Part shown: positions 25,001-35,960 of the stretch, piece after piece
How positions within the stretch are numbered: the first letter of the stretch is position 1
Layout of the letters: the number at the start of each line of letters is the position of its first letter
DNA from: Tretioscincus oriximinensis
Lineage: Eukaryota > Chordata > Lepidosauria > Squamata > Gymnophthalmidae
Assembly: GCA_022410635.1 (NCBI GenBank)
Contig: JAJVDF010000019.1
Location: 526,422 to 590,421, forward strand
Direction: 5' to 3'
DNA: 64,000 nucleotides
Position numbers and translations under genes: made by a program
The notes under the pieces: model-generated
The model's input: only the letters and a program-made list of their open reading frames with translations
The model's database searches: none
Told to the model about the DNA's origin: nothing

Positions 25001-26340
25001 ATGAGGTTAAATCGGCAGCAGCATTAAAATATATTTTTTCTTTCCATGTCTTTTGTTATGTGCATAAGCGCAGCAGCAGGAAGATGATTCATCCATCCCC
25101 TTTCTGGTCCCACCACAGCCCCACATTGTTCTGTGCTCCCCCAGCCCAATCCAGCCTTCCCCAGCTGCTGCCTTTGTCTCCCNCTTGCCCACAGAGTTGC
25201 TGCCATGATCAAGATCCCCTTCCTCTTCTCTGATCTCCTGCAATGCTTGGCTGTTTGCTGTTTGTCTTCTTTTATTGTGTGAATATGTGATACTGGTGGG
25301 GATCAAGGGACCCAGGTAAACAAAATTGGAAGAGAGGGGAAAGAAAAAGAAGGAGAAAAGACAAACCAAGGAAGCAAAAATAAAGGAAAGTTAGAAAAGA
25401 GAAGAGATGGATGGAGGAACTTAGCAGCAGCATTTTTATAAGGCACTAGTGGGGAAGCCCGCAGATGTGGACTTGGGTGAAAACATTCACCTGTCTGATG
25501 GCCAGGCAAATTCGTGGCAGGGGGATGCATGTCCTATGGGCTTCAGCCCTTGTCTCTGCCACTGCTCACTGACTGAGAGTGGGCATCTTTCTGTTCACTC
25601 CCAGGCAGGTAGTGAGCCATGCTACTGCCTTGGGATTGGTAAGAATAAAGACCAATCCCAGTGCTCTGATTTCAGCTGTCTCGATGACGCCTGTTTTATT
25701 GATATAGGGAAAGGAGGAGAAGGAGGCGTTCTATTTTATTTGATTTGCTGGCACAGAAACAATTTCATGACATGCCACTTTTGCATGACCCTCTGTTTCT
25801 CTTTTCTTCTAAACATCTGTAGCAAGGAAATACCAATGAATAGGTTCAGATCGTCATAAAATTTGATTTTCTCAGTTAAGAATTGAAGAAATACATCTAG
25901 CTCAGAAGGAATTTCAGCAATATTTGCTTTTCTATGAATAGAGCCAAGGAAATTAAAGAAATCCATCTTGCTTTCACTCTTGCTCTCTTCTTTCATTCAC
26001 ACTCTGCACATATTACTGACCCTTAAAAATGTATTACTCCCTTCAAAAACCAGCTTGGAAAGAAAGGAATTTTCCCTTAGAATTCAATTTGGGGGAGTGA
26101 AGATCTTCTAGTTTTTACATAAAAGACTTTAAAAGTTGGAAGATACTAAGTAAATTGCAGGTTCGTTACTCCCTGCGCATTTAAAAGTCTGAATTGCTTT
26201 ATAATCAGCACTGTGGACACAAAGATGTCAAATCCATTTTAGAATTTATATTTGGAAATTCTTCAAGCACCTTCATATCATTTCTCCTACTACGAAGTAT
26301 GGAACACAACACTATTTACTCAAAAATAAGATATGGAGAC
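22020..26340. other. A+T-rich intergenic sequence
   Basis: No gene is visible. 22260-22450 resembles motifs at 41.0-41.35 kb (CATGCAGACA...TGTG, AATCTGNNTTGATTA) and is likely an old repeat. A C14 homopolymer lies near 24929. 24780-25470 is a G+C-richer block of unknown origin. Frames such as 24841-25233 and 25449-25859 have no recognisable domain. Confidence 0.4.
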
Positions 26341-26344
26341 AGAC

Positions 26345-26530
26345 TTTATTTATTTATTTATTTATTTGTACTTATATCCCGCCCTATACCAAGGTCTCAG
26401 GGCAGCCAACCAAAGGGTGGTGTACATAGCTTTTGTTGTTTTCTCCACAACAGACACCTTGTGAAGTAGGTGGGGCTGGAAGAGTTCTAAGAATTGTGAC
26501 TGATCCAAGGTCACCCAGGTGGCTTACATA
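26345..26530 (-). repeat. MIR-like CORE-SINE, copy 2
   Basis: (TTTA)n, CTTATATCCCGCCCTATACC, CAACAGACACCTTGTGAAGTAGG and CTGATCCAAGGTCACCCAG, the same family as 16898-17110. Confidence 0.85.
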
Positions 26531-27645
26531 AGGTTACATAATCAGAGGTTATGAAATGCCATGTCTGGACCAGCAGATAGCTTCCTCGTGCTCCCATAGG
26601 ATTTCATCCTTATAGCAGGTCCTAGGAGTTTAGACTTCCAGNGATCCTTCCTGTGTGCACAGAATCAAGGGTTGGAGACACTATCAGTGGAAAAATAGCT
26701 TCTGAGATGGCTACTTTTGTTTGGAGCCAAGGTTAGGATGCTTCCACATAAGATTCTCCTATAGAGTTGGTAGGTTCATAATGATATTTCCACCATACAG
26801 GGCAACGGCACTTTCGCTGTCCTCCCAGGTCCCACCCAAGAAAAAGCTCCTTTGTCGCCGAAGGAGAGGTTGCTGGTTTCAGACATCAGCATGAAATACT
26901 TCTCTTTCCAATGGGAAGTTGCTTGGATTTGGTGAGAAGATGTCAGACAGGACTGCAAAATCACAGCTGGCTGAAATGTGTGAAAGCAACTTTTTGGTCC
27001 TTTGCGTGTTCCCTCTCACCAGCTCTGTGTGGATATTTGAGGTAACGTAAATGGTGGGATGATGATGATATGCTGTGTATAAACCCCATAGTTTACTTTC
27101 ATGTTAAATTGATATTTTTGGAGAAAATTAAAAACCTGTTTATCAAAATTTATCAAATTTCTACAACTTTTTACTTAATTTGTCAGCAACAAGAACCCGG
27201 TTTAAAGATATGTCCTTGTGTGTCAGTCCACTTTATGATCTGTCAGCAACTGATCCATTATTTAGTACTTGGAAGCAGATATGATCTAACATTCCTTGAA
27301 TTTACTGCATTCTAAAAACAAATAAAAACACTCTGACTCAGTGTCACCACTCCTTTGGGTCATTTAATGCAAGAGATGGAGCCATATGATAAATTATTTA
27401 TTTCCTGTACAGTGACAAGCAACTGAGAATATATCAACCTGGAGTATGCCATGAATATCAGGGATATACTGCAATTCTATGAGGACAAAGAAATTCTGTT
27501 AAACTGGTTTTGAGATTTTCTTAAAAAGTAGAAAATAGAATAGAAATGCCTTAAATAATAATAAAGTAAAATAAAAATACATACATACATAGTATTTTGG
27601 AGGCACACACTTATTTTTAAACCTTCATCAGTCCTGAAGAATGAA
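26531..27645. other. Unassigned sequence
   Basis: No gene or recognised repeat. Confidence 0.4.
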
Positions 27646-27647
27646 CT

Positions 27648-28549
27648 TAGGCTGCATTCACACAGCTATTTTATGCCTCAGTTGTAGCGACATTATAAAG
27701 GCTGTGTCACACATGTTAAGCGTGTATCGGCAATACTTCCGCAATAAACCCCATTTATTCTGCAATAAACTATTGCTGGGATAATCAGGAATAATTGCGG
27801 AGAACGTCCGAAATCTCGCAGCCAACCTCCGTCAGCTCGTAGCCAATCCCCTTCATCTCCCGTGTAAAGAGACAGGAAGGGAGANATGACAGGAGGAAGC
27901 GCCGCCTCCTTGCTTCAGTAGGGAAATCTGCCCTCTTTTTCGCCCAGTCAGCCTTCTGTCTGCTTTTGGAGGGTTTCTGCCTGAGGATCAGGTCTGAGAA
28001 AGGAAGGGGAACATGGATAGACATCCTGTCAACTTCCCCACCTCCTCCTCAGCATCCTCCCAAAGCAGGAAACCTTCAAAAGGGAGGGCTGGCTGGCCCC
28101 ATCCATACAGAGCCTAGGCTGGACAGGAAAAAGCAAATGGCTGCGTTCTGCCTAGGCTCCATATGGATGGGGCCGGCAGATCTCCCTGTGCTTTTGATGG
28201 TTTCTCAGACCTGATCTCCAGACAGGAACCCTCCAAAAGAAGATGGAGAGCTGGCTGGACAGGAAAAGACTTCTTGTGACACACAGCCGACTCTGCCGCA
28301 TTGCTCCGGCTGCGCCCTCCTTCCAGCCAGCCCTCTGACCGGCTCTGTTGGGCTGGCTTGAAGGAGGGCATAGCCGAAGCAACGCGGCAGAGCCCGCTGC
28401 GTGTCATGAGAATTCAAGTATACGTGTGAACAGGACATGCCATTGTATATTCCGGAATATAGCTTCGTGGTGTGAACGGACACACCTTTACTATATTCAG
28501 GAATATAATTTTATTCTGATTTTTAGCTCGTTGTGTAAACATAGCCTTA
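27648..28549. mobile_element. hAT-like foldback element with G+C-rich hairpin interior
   Basis: Inverted ends are AGGCTGCATTCACACAGC on the left and, on the right, the reverse of AAGGCTATGTTTACACAAC. Inside are two long inverted repeats. One spans about 27961-28239 (TTTGGAGGGTTTCTGCCTG and ATCAGGTCTGAGAAA mirrored by TTTCTCAGACCTGAT and CAGGAACCCTCCAAAAG, with GGCCCCATCCAT/ATGGATGGGGCC nested). The other spans about 28275-28415 around CTCTGCCGCATTGCT. A left-end relative lies at 53075. No ORF of transposase type. Confidence 0.7.
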
Positions 28550-29830
28550 GTCTATTTCATTACAAGCTAGGAGCCAGAAGCTGTCCCAAGGATTGTAACC
28601 CTTGATTTTACACAAGTGAAAACTTGCACAAACAGGATTAAAAAAAATCCACTTCCACTTCTTCCTTGCCCTGTTAGGCCACTAAAATGGGGTCAAAATG
28701 GGGCTAGGAAGGAGGAAAAATATCAAAATGGATTTAAATCTACTTCACTGATTTCCAAAGGGCCCTTTTTCCCACACTAGGAATACAGCCCAATCGTTTT
28801 TAGCTTAAGGTTTACATATGAATTACTGTAATAAAATTAAAAATGTAATTATGGTGGTTCAAGAAAACTCTGACACTGAACTTAATTCTAGAATTGGTTC
28901 ATGAATCAGTTTATTGTGCTGGCAGCTAATAAATAGATTCATTTATATTTTAGGAAATATTTCCATATCTGAAAAGTTAGACAATTTTACACGTGAATAG
29001 AAACAGACAAGTGAATTGTTAGACAGGAACATATTTATGTAAAGCCATTGCATAAACCAAATAAAATTTCATGACTGACACCGTGCAAAAATGTCACAAT
29101 TTCTCCATTATACCAACATATAGCACATACACATGCACATACATGCAGCAATCCCTTTTGTAGCTGGGATGTTATCAAGTTCATCTATCGTAGCCACAGC
29201 TGAAGTGTTGATAATATGTAGAAAGCTTTTAGGTTTGATCAGCTAATGAGCTTTTGTTTCCTTTCCAAAATTCTTGTATAACTTTTTTTAATTTTTAATT
29301 ATTTGTTGGTTATAATTGTTTCGAATAACAATGACAACTACTGCCGTAGGAGCTTTGTATGCTTTGTACGCTTTGTTTACAAGAACAGAAAACAGCCATG
29401 GAATCCTGTCCAAATTATACCTTAAAACATTTTCATTCAAACTATTACTCTGTCCTATCAAATACTTGTTCCGTACTGTCAAATGTTGTTTCAGCATCAA
29501 AGGAAAACAAATTTGTTTTGTTCTGCTAAGTAACAGTGTTTGGTAAACACTTTTTCTCTGTTTGTTTGTTGTTTCTTTGTGTCCAATATAAATTATCTTG
29601 AGTACAGTGGAATAAAATAGGAATTAAGCAAGGGGATGTCATTGATAATGAGATTTCACAGACTAAGGCCACATCCCCAAGGCAGAAAAACAGCATTTTG
29701 GAGGCGTTTTTACCTTAATTGCATCCCACAGATCCACGCATGTCCAGCCTTCCATGCGCTTTAAAGGTCTTTCCTACACAGTATTTAACCAGTGCATATC
29801 CTCCAATATAAACAACCGCCATTTTAAAGT
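28550..29830. other. Unassigned A+T-rich sequence
   Basis: No gene is visible. 29665-29760 (AAGGCCACATCCCCAAGG) looks like a DNA transposon end but no partner end was found. Confidence 0.4.
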
Positions 29831-29831
29831 A

Positions 29832-30463
29832 CATAAGAACATAAGAAGAGCCATACTGGATCAGGCCACAGCCCATCAAGTCCAGCATTCTGTGTCACAC
29901 AGAGGCCCACCAGATGCACCTGGGCAGCCTGAACAGAGGAAAGCAAAATATGCTCCTGTTCATGACTCCCTGCAAATGGTATTTCAAGAGTCCTGCCTGT
30001 TGCTCCATCCGGGAGCCGACATCCAGACAACTATCCTAGTATCCATTTATACCTTTAGTGTCCATAAACCTGTCTAGTCCTGTCTTGAAACTATCCAAGC
30101 TGTTGGCTACTACTACCTCTTCAGAAAGTAAATTCCACAGGCCGATGACCCTCTGGGTGAAAAAATACTTTCCTTTGTCTGTTCTCACTTTTCTACCCAA
30201 CAGTTTTAAGGAGTGCCCTCTGGTCCTTGTGTTGTGTGATAGAGAAAACATTTTTTCTCTATTCACCCTGTCGATCCCATGCATGATTTTGTACACTTCA
30301 ATCAGATCACCCCTCAAACGTCTCCTTTCAAGGCTGAAGAGGCCCAGACGTTGCAGCCTTGCTTCGTAAGGGAGGTGCTCCAGATCCTTGATCATTTTTG
30401 TTGCCCTTTTCTGCACCTTCTCCAGTTCCAAAATATCCCTCTTGAGATGTGGTGACCAGAATT
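29832..30463 (-). repeat. CR1 LINE, 3' portion, copy 2
   Basis: Almost identical to 14044-14700, including an open ORF2 C-terminal frame (131 codons at 30036-30431, with LEKVQKRATKMI and GLWNLLSEE). It is 5'-truncated at GACCAGAATTGAA. The 3' tail at 29832 has two CATAAGAA units. Confidence 0.95.
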
Positions 30464-32088
30464 GAAGTGCTAAAGGAAAATCTCTCCAGAGGACTGGACA
30501 ACTGCTTCAATGAAAATTGTAAAGATTTGTAAAGATTTCATTGGCTCTTGTCTGTGGACAGACCGCCTGGGAACAGTAGACAGAGTTGCAGAGGATTCTG
30601 GCGATTGTGGTCAGGCAAGCACAGCAGTTCCTTCTGGGGCTTGAATTTCAAAGGCAGGCGAGGTAAAACGAGGGTGTGTGGCTAAGGCGTTTGCTTTTTT
30701 AGGTGTCTTTAAAGAAGCGCAAACAAAGAAGTGGGGAAAGGGCCAAAGACTACCTCAGTTGCAATGGAGTGCTGAAGAAGTAAACTTAGACTAGTCGCTC
30801 AAGAGGAAAAACCTGGGTGAAAAGCAGCAGAGTGGAATAGAAATTCCCTCTGCGATTTTCTGCTGTCTTCAGTCCCATTTTAACGGCCATTGGGAGTCTG
30901 GTCCCTGGGTTCTTCTAGGAGAGGCAGAAGAACCCCCAAAGCCTGGGGTCCACAGCAGCAGAGGATCTAACCAGATCCCTGCCTCCCCACTCCTTTTTTC
31001 CTGTAGCTGATTAGTGGTGATCCCCACATACCCATCAACTTTATTTATTTATTGTTTATTCAGTATATTTTGTAACAATAATTCAGATATACTTTTTACA
31101 ATTATGTAATAATTATATAATAGTAACATAGATAAAGTGCTAAGTAATTTCCCTTTTATACCTTACACTAGGGGAATTGGCACACTACCTTTAGGATACA
31201 GTTGGTTCTAGCAATATCTCTAAGGCACTGGGATAAAACACTGTAGAAAAACAGGCAGAAATACAAATTAATTCCTGACAGAATTCTTCTCCCCCGTTTT
31301 CAAGTTTTAAGTTGTATTTCTGCCTGCTTTTCTACGCTGTCTGCATGTCTATCTTCCTGCTGTCTGTCTGTCTCTCTGTGTGTTTGTGTGTGTGCATGTA
31401 TATGTGTATGTATGTGTGTGTCTGTCTGTCCATCCACCCACCCACCTGCTAGCCTGCTTATCTATCTTGTAAGGTTCATAAATGTTATCAATGATTTAAT
31501 GAAATGGAAAGTGGTAAAGGCCAAGTATAAAAATATGAAGAGTACTTTAGAAAAGTTCTAGACAGGGAATTTCAGGCATCAAACTGAGAAAAACAAAAAC
31601 AAACCGTCATATAACAATCAAAAGTGTGCTGAGGGGATCTGTTAATATTCTTTCTGACTTATCTGGCTCATGATTGTGTTTTTACAGTATTTTCATTGAA
31701 GTCTCCAAAGAACATTATGGTCACAGATATACTGACATTGATATGATAGACTTTATTGCAACATAAAACTGCTCATTTTAAAGGGAATTGTGAAAAGTCA
31801 AAGTGTCAAAAATGTTTAGTTTCTGGCAGAATCAATTTTTTTAGAAATTGAATTGAATACTGTAAAAGCATTTTTGAATTTCTCTAGACACTTTTCAACT
31901 GAGTTTATGTTATCTTGATTCTCTGAAACTCAAAAATATCCAATTACTGAATTATGTCAGCAATACCTGCTCTTTTAGATACCCTTACTTTGGGAAAATC
32001 TTTTTTTATTCTTTGTCTGGTTAATTGTTCCTATTTCACATATCCATAATTTGTACTATTCCTTTGAATTATAATTGTCTGTGTACAT
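30464..32088. other. Unassigned sequence with simple repeats
   Basis: 30470-30960 is a moderately G+C-rich block I cannot place. 31035-31075 is A/T-rich LINE-tail-like sequence. 31365-31430 is a degenerate TG/TC microsatellite. No gene. Confidence 0.4.
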
Positions 32089-32090
32089 AA

Positions 32091-32535
32091 GAACATAAAA
32101 GGAGTCATGCTGAATCGGGCTAGAGCCCATCTAGTCTAGCATTCTGTCTCACACAGTGGCCCACCAATTGCAACTGGGCAGTCTGGAACACAAGAAGGAA
32201 AAATCTTCAATTGTTCTTGCCACCAAACAAATGGTGTTTCAGGAATATTGCCTGTTGCTCCATCTCAGAGGCAATATCAAAACATCCAACCTAGTAGCTT
32301 TTTATACCCTTGGCTTCCATGAACTTGTCTTATCCTGTCTTAAAGCTATCCAGGCTGCTAGCTACCACCACCTCTTCTGGAAGGAAATTCCAAAGGCTTT
32401 CCCTTTTCTGTCCTCACTCTTCTGCCCATCAGCTTCAAGGAATGCCCCCTGGTCCTAGTGTTATGCAATAGGGAAAATAATTATTCTCTATTCACTTTAT
32501 CCAGTGTATAAGATCTTCACATACTTTTCAGGACT
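32091..32535 (-). repeat. CR1 LINE 3' end, older copy
   Basis: CATAAGAACATAAAA tail, GCCCATCTAGTCTAGCATTC, TACCACCACCTCTTCTGGAA, GCCCCCTGGTCCTAGTG and TCTCTATTCACTTTATCC. Clearly diverged from the two younger copies. Confidence 0.88.
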
Positions 32536-32539
32536 ATGG

Positions 32540-33865
32540 TTTAGAAAAAATGAATGAACTTTCAGTATAACTTGTAGGTAAGCTATAAAACGTGACAATC
32601 CAGATTCTTGAAAATATCAGCAAAATTAAGTTACAGAATATGAGAATTTTTATGATTAAGGGTAGAACATAGAGGCATGCGTCAAATAATCATACAGATA
32701 CTGTGTTTTTATAAACATTCTATAATATCGTATAAGTAAAACATTTTTAATAGTTCACTAGTGTGAATATGAACTAATAAAATCTCAATAAAATTTGCAT
32801 GCAATTTTCCATGTCAATAAAAAGACCATTTTAATTTTTTATCTAAAAAAATTATTTGAATATAAAGTACTGAGAACAATAAATATGGATGGATTAATGT
32901 ATTACATTATACGTACTTCTAACACATGAAATCACATTTCTGACCTGCCACTGATTTCTTTTCTACACAAAGAGTTTGTTCTATATCTAGTTTATAGATA
33001 CCAGGCTGAGCTTCTAGAGATGCTAAATTTTAATGTTTAATAAGGAAGGTTGACAAGTAATATACTAAGTAAGCTGTGAAATATCTATCAGGATATGACT
33101 AAAAGCCAGAGATGTTTGTTGCTTCTGTTCAAAAGAGAATTAAGACTATTGTATACAGTATATCATGTCAGAGACAAAACAAATGACAAACTATTAGCTG
33201 TCTTCTATCATAACATGTGGAGCCAATCTGTGGTTTAGATTGATTTGAGTCATAGCATTGCATTGTAACTTGTACCACATAATCCAGGGCTCATGCACAA
33301 ACATACATGCCATGCTCTATTTTAGTTTCCAATGGTTAACAAGAAGAAGTAAAATAAGAATGAGAATAATGCAAAATCTAAAGTTGAGACAAACAAATAG
33401 GATGTACTAAAGCATTGAGATACCAAAATATAATTAGGTATTGTTACTGTTGTTAGTTATCATCAAGTAATGAGTGATTCCTTGTTATCGATACTTGTAC
33501 TTCCTTGTTCCATGTACAGTTTTCTTAGTAAAGATACAGAAGTGGTTTGTCATTGCCTATTTCCAGGGAGAGGAAATTATAGCATAATTAAGTGCACTAA
33601 TCTCTAAAAGGTAAGAAAGCAAATAAGTTTTTATAATATACTGGATAGTACTCACTGCTAATGCTTGTTGCATCTCTGTGTGGAAATTATTCCCGTATAT
33701 TTCAAGTTTTATTGTTCTTTGAACTGCTGACACATGAGATTTTCTGTGCACATGACGCCCTTCCCTGTCAGTCATTTTGTTTTCTGATTGTAAAATGGAA
33801 ATACAGTCACCCTTCCTCCCACATGCTAGTAGATAGTTTGCTGTCAATGTCAGATTCTTTGCCTG
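32540..33865. other. A+T-rich intergenic sequence
   Basis: I see no gene or clear repeat. Confidence 0.4.
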
Positions 33866-33869
33866 TCAC

Positions 33870-34157
33870 CTTCGTAGTTTCTTGCATAGCCTTCTCCAAC
33901 AACCTTCTCAGTGGTTGCCCCTCGTCTTTGGAATAGTCTCCCCCTCGAGGTGCGTCTGTCATCATCATTGTATTCTTTTAGGAGGTCCTTGAAGATGCAC
34001 CTCTTTTACCTGGCCTTTGGCTGAAGAAATGTCATCTCTGTCCTTACTTTTAAATATTGTTTTATACTGTTTTAATTTTGTAGTGATGTTTTACTGTTTT
34101 GGCCTCCCTCAGACCTTCGGGTATAGGGCAGGGTATAAGTATAAATAAATAAATAAA
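33870..34157 (+). repeat. L2-like LINE 3' end
   Basis: The degraded ORF2 C-terminus reads PRLWNSLP-type residues, then SSSLYSFRRSLKMHLFYLAFG. The 3' UTR ends CTTCGGGTATAGGGCAGGG and then (TAAA)n at 34140-34157. Confidence 0.85.
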
Positions 34158-34159
34158 CC

Positions 34160-35080
34160 ATATATAGCAGTTTGATGGATGTTTTTTCCAATTAACCTGT
34201 AATTCAGAACATCAACTCAAAAACTCAAATCTTTGGTTTATATAACAATATGGCATAGGAAATGTAACACAAATTCAATTTGCAAGTAGTTTATTGATCC
34301 TGTTTGGATGCAGCTCAAGAAAACTGTCGTCTTCTCCCTTCAATCTTCTGGAATCACAGGTAGGGTGTTCTTAATAATGGGACAGGCCTATGTAGGAATA
34401 TATATTCCTTCAGATATGTAGATCCCAAGCCATTTAGGACTTTGAATGTCAACTGAGTTGAATTTGGAAAGGAAAAGTACGAGTACATTTTTCTGAGAAC
34501 TATTGTATTGATTCTTAAAAGAGTTCAAGATTGCAGTCCAGTATCAGCATTGTATATTGATTCCAAATTCAAGGTTGTTGAAATCCTAAAGGTTGAAGTC
34601 CTTTATGCTGAAATCCTATACAGAGGGCTCAACAATATTTCTATTCTAATTTCACAAGAAACTCTGTTATTCAGTTTCTTTAGTAAAATGCGTTCTCTTC
34701 CATATACATGTAGTACATATATACTGCTGGATAGCTTACTCTTATTCAGTGTGATTGCTAATCATAGGATGCTTGTTTGGCTCTCACAGTCCAATGATTT
34801 GTAAAAAGCTTTGTCATGATGTACTTTTTTTACTATTGGAAGAATATAGATTGGGGAAACTGCAGAGGCCTGGTTTACCAATGTAAATCGGTGGTATTGT
34901 TGAGCACCAGTTCTATATTGAAAACCAGTAAATCTGTGAAATAGATCTTTTCACTTGCCCCTTTGAGATAAAAGTGCCCTGCAATAGACATAAAATTGGC
35001 AATTTGGATAGTTTAATTAGTAAATTGACCTCGTTTCCTCAGACTTAGCCCTTTATTCGCCTGCAAAGCTGGCAACACTT
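34160..35080. other. Unassigned sequence
   Basis: 34170-34330 shares motifs with 15880-16080 and is probably an old repeat. No gene is visible. Confidence 0.4.
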
Positions 35081-35084
35081 TTCT

Positions 35085-35165
35085 GACAATTTTATTGATT
35101 GATTGTCTTATATCCTGCCCTTCACCAACGGTCCCAAGGCGGGTAACAGAAAAACAAGAAAAGTA
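35085..35165 (-). repeat. LINE/SINE 3' tail fragment
   Basis: TTATTGATTGATTGTCTTATATCCTGCCC followed by GGTCCCAAGGCGGGTAACA is a reversed L2/MIR-type 3' end. Confidence 0.55.
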
Positions 35166-35514
35166 ATAAAAATAAAAATACACCTTAATAAAGTGTTTTA
35201 AAAGATCGATATCCTCCCTCCCTCCCACCCAACATCCTTCCCTTGAAAGACTGGGCCACTCACCTGCTTGCCTTTCTGTGACCCTGATTAATCTTCCATT
35301 GGCAGCATTTGTTCTAATTTATGTGATAGACTACATTTCGCTCCTCTCATGCAGCTTATTACACAATTGAACAGAAAAAGAAAAGTCAATCCCAGTGTTA
35401 TTAAAACAAATGCTAGGAAGGGATTTCAGGAACAGATAAAGTGATTTTAGGGATTCTATTTCTGTCTTTATAGTCTCAATACAGAACTCATCTCATTAAA
35501 TGTATCTAATTGGA

Positions 35515-35960
35515 CCCTAAAGCTATATCTACACAGAAGCAACATCTAAGCAGTCCTGCAGAGGGCAATGGAGACAAAGATAAATTGAAGGGCTATGTGG
35601 AAATTCATGAGGACCTGTGGGGCAAACATAGCTATTGCAATCAAATTATGATACAATTTAAAGTGATTGTGGGACATCCACATTCTGTTTTTTTCACATT
35701 TTTCTAATGCTAGGATGGTGTGGTTGCTACATGGTCCGGTAGCACTCATGCCATCCTAGTGCTAAGAAATCATGAAAAAAGGTACATCCCCGTTTTTAAA
35801 AACACAATGGAAAAGCAGCTTATATGGTGCTTTCCCCTGTTGTTCTGGGATACACTGCACTACTCCATCTTAGCCAGCACAGCATGCATGCAGAGTCACT
35901 AAAATGAGTGATTGCGTATATGCAAATGCCAAACATTCAAGGATTCTGCGTTCGTAAAAT
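35515..35960. mobile_element. Probable DNA-transposon relic with central hairpin
   Basis: The left end AAGCTATATCTACACAGAAGC is hAT-like. The centre, 35672-35785, is a foldback: GGGACATCC, TTTTTTTCA, GCTAGGATGG mirrored by CCATCCTAGTGC, TGAAAAAA, TACATCCCC. The ends are uncertain. Confidence 0.45.

Noticed and set aside
24841..25859. Possible exons in frames of 120-136 codons
   Set aside because: There are overlapping frames on both strands, no splice-supported continuation and no domain.
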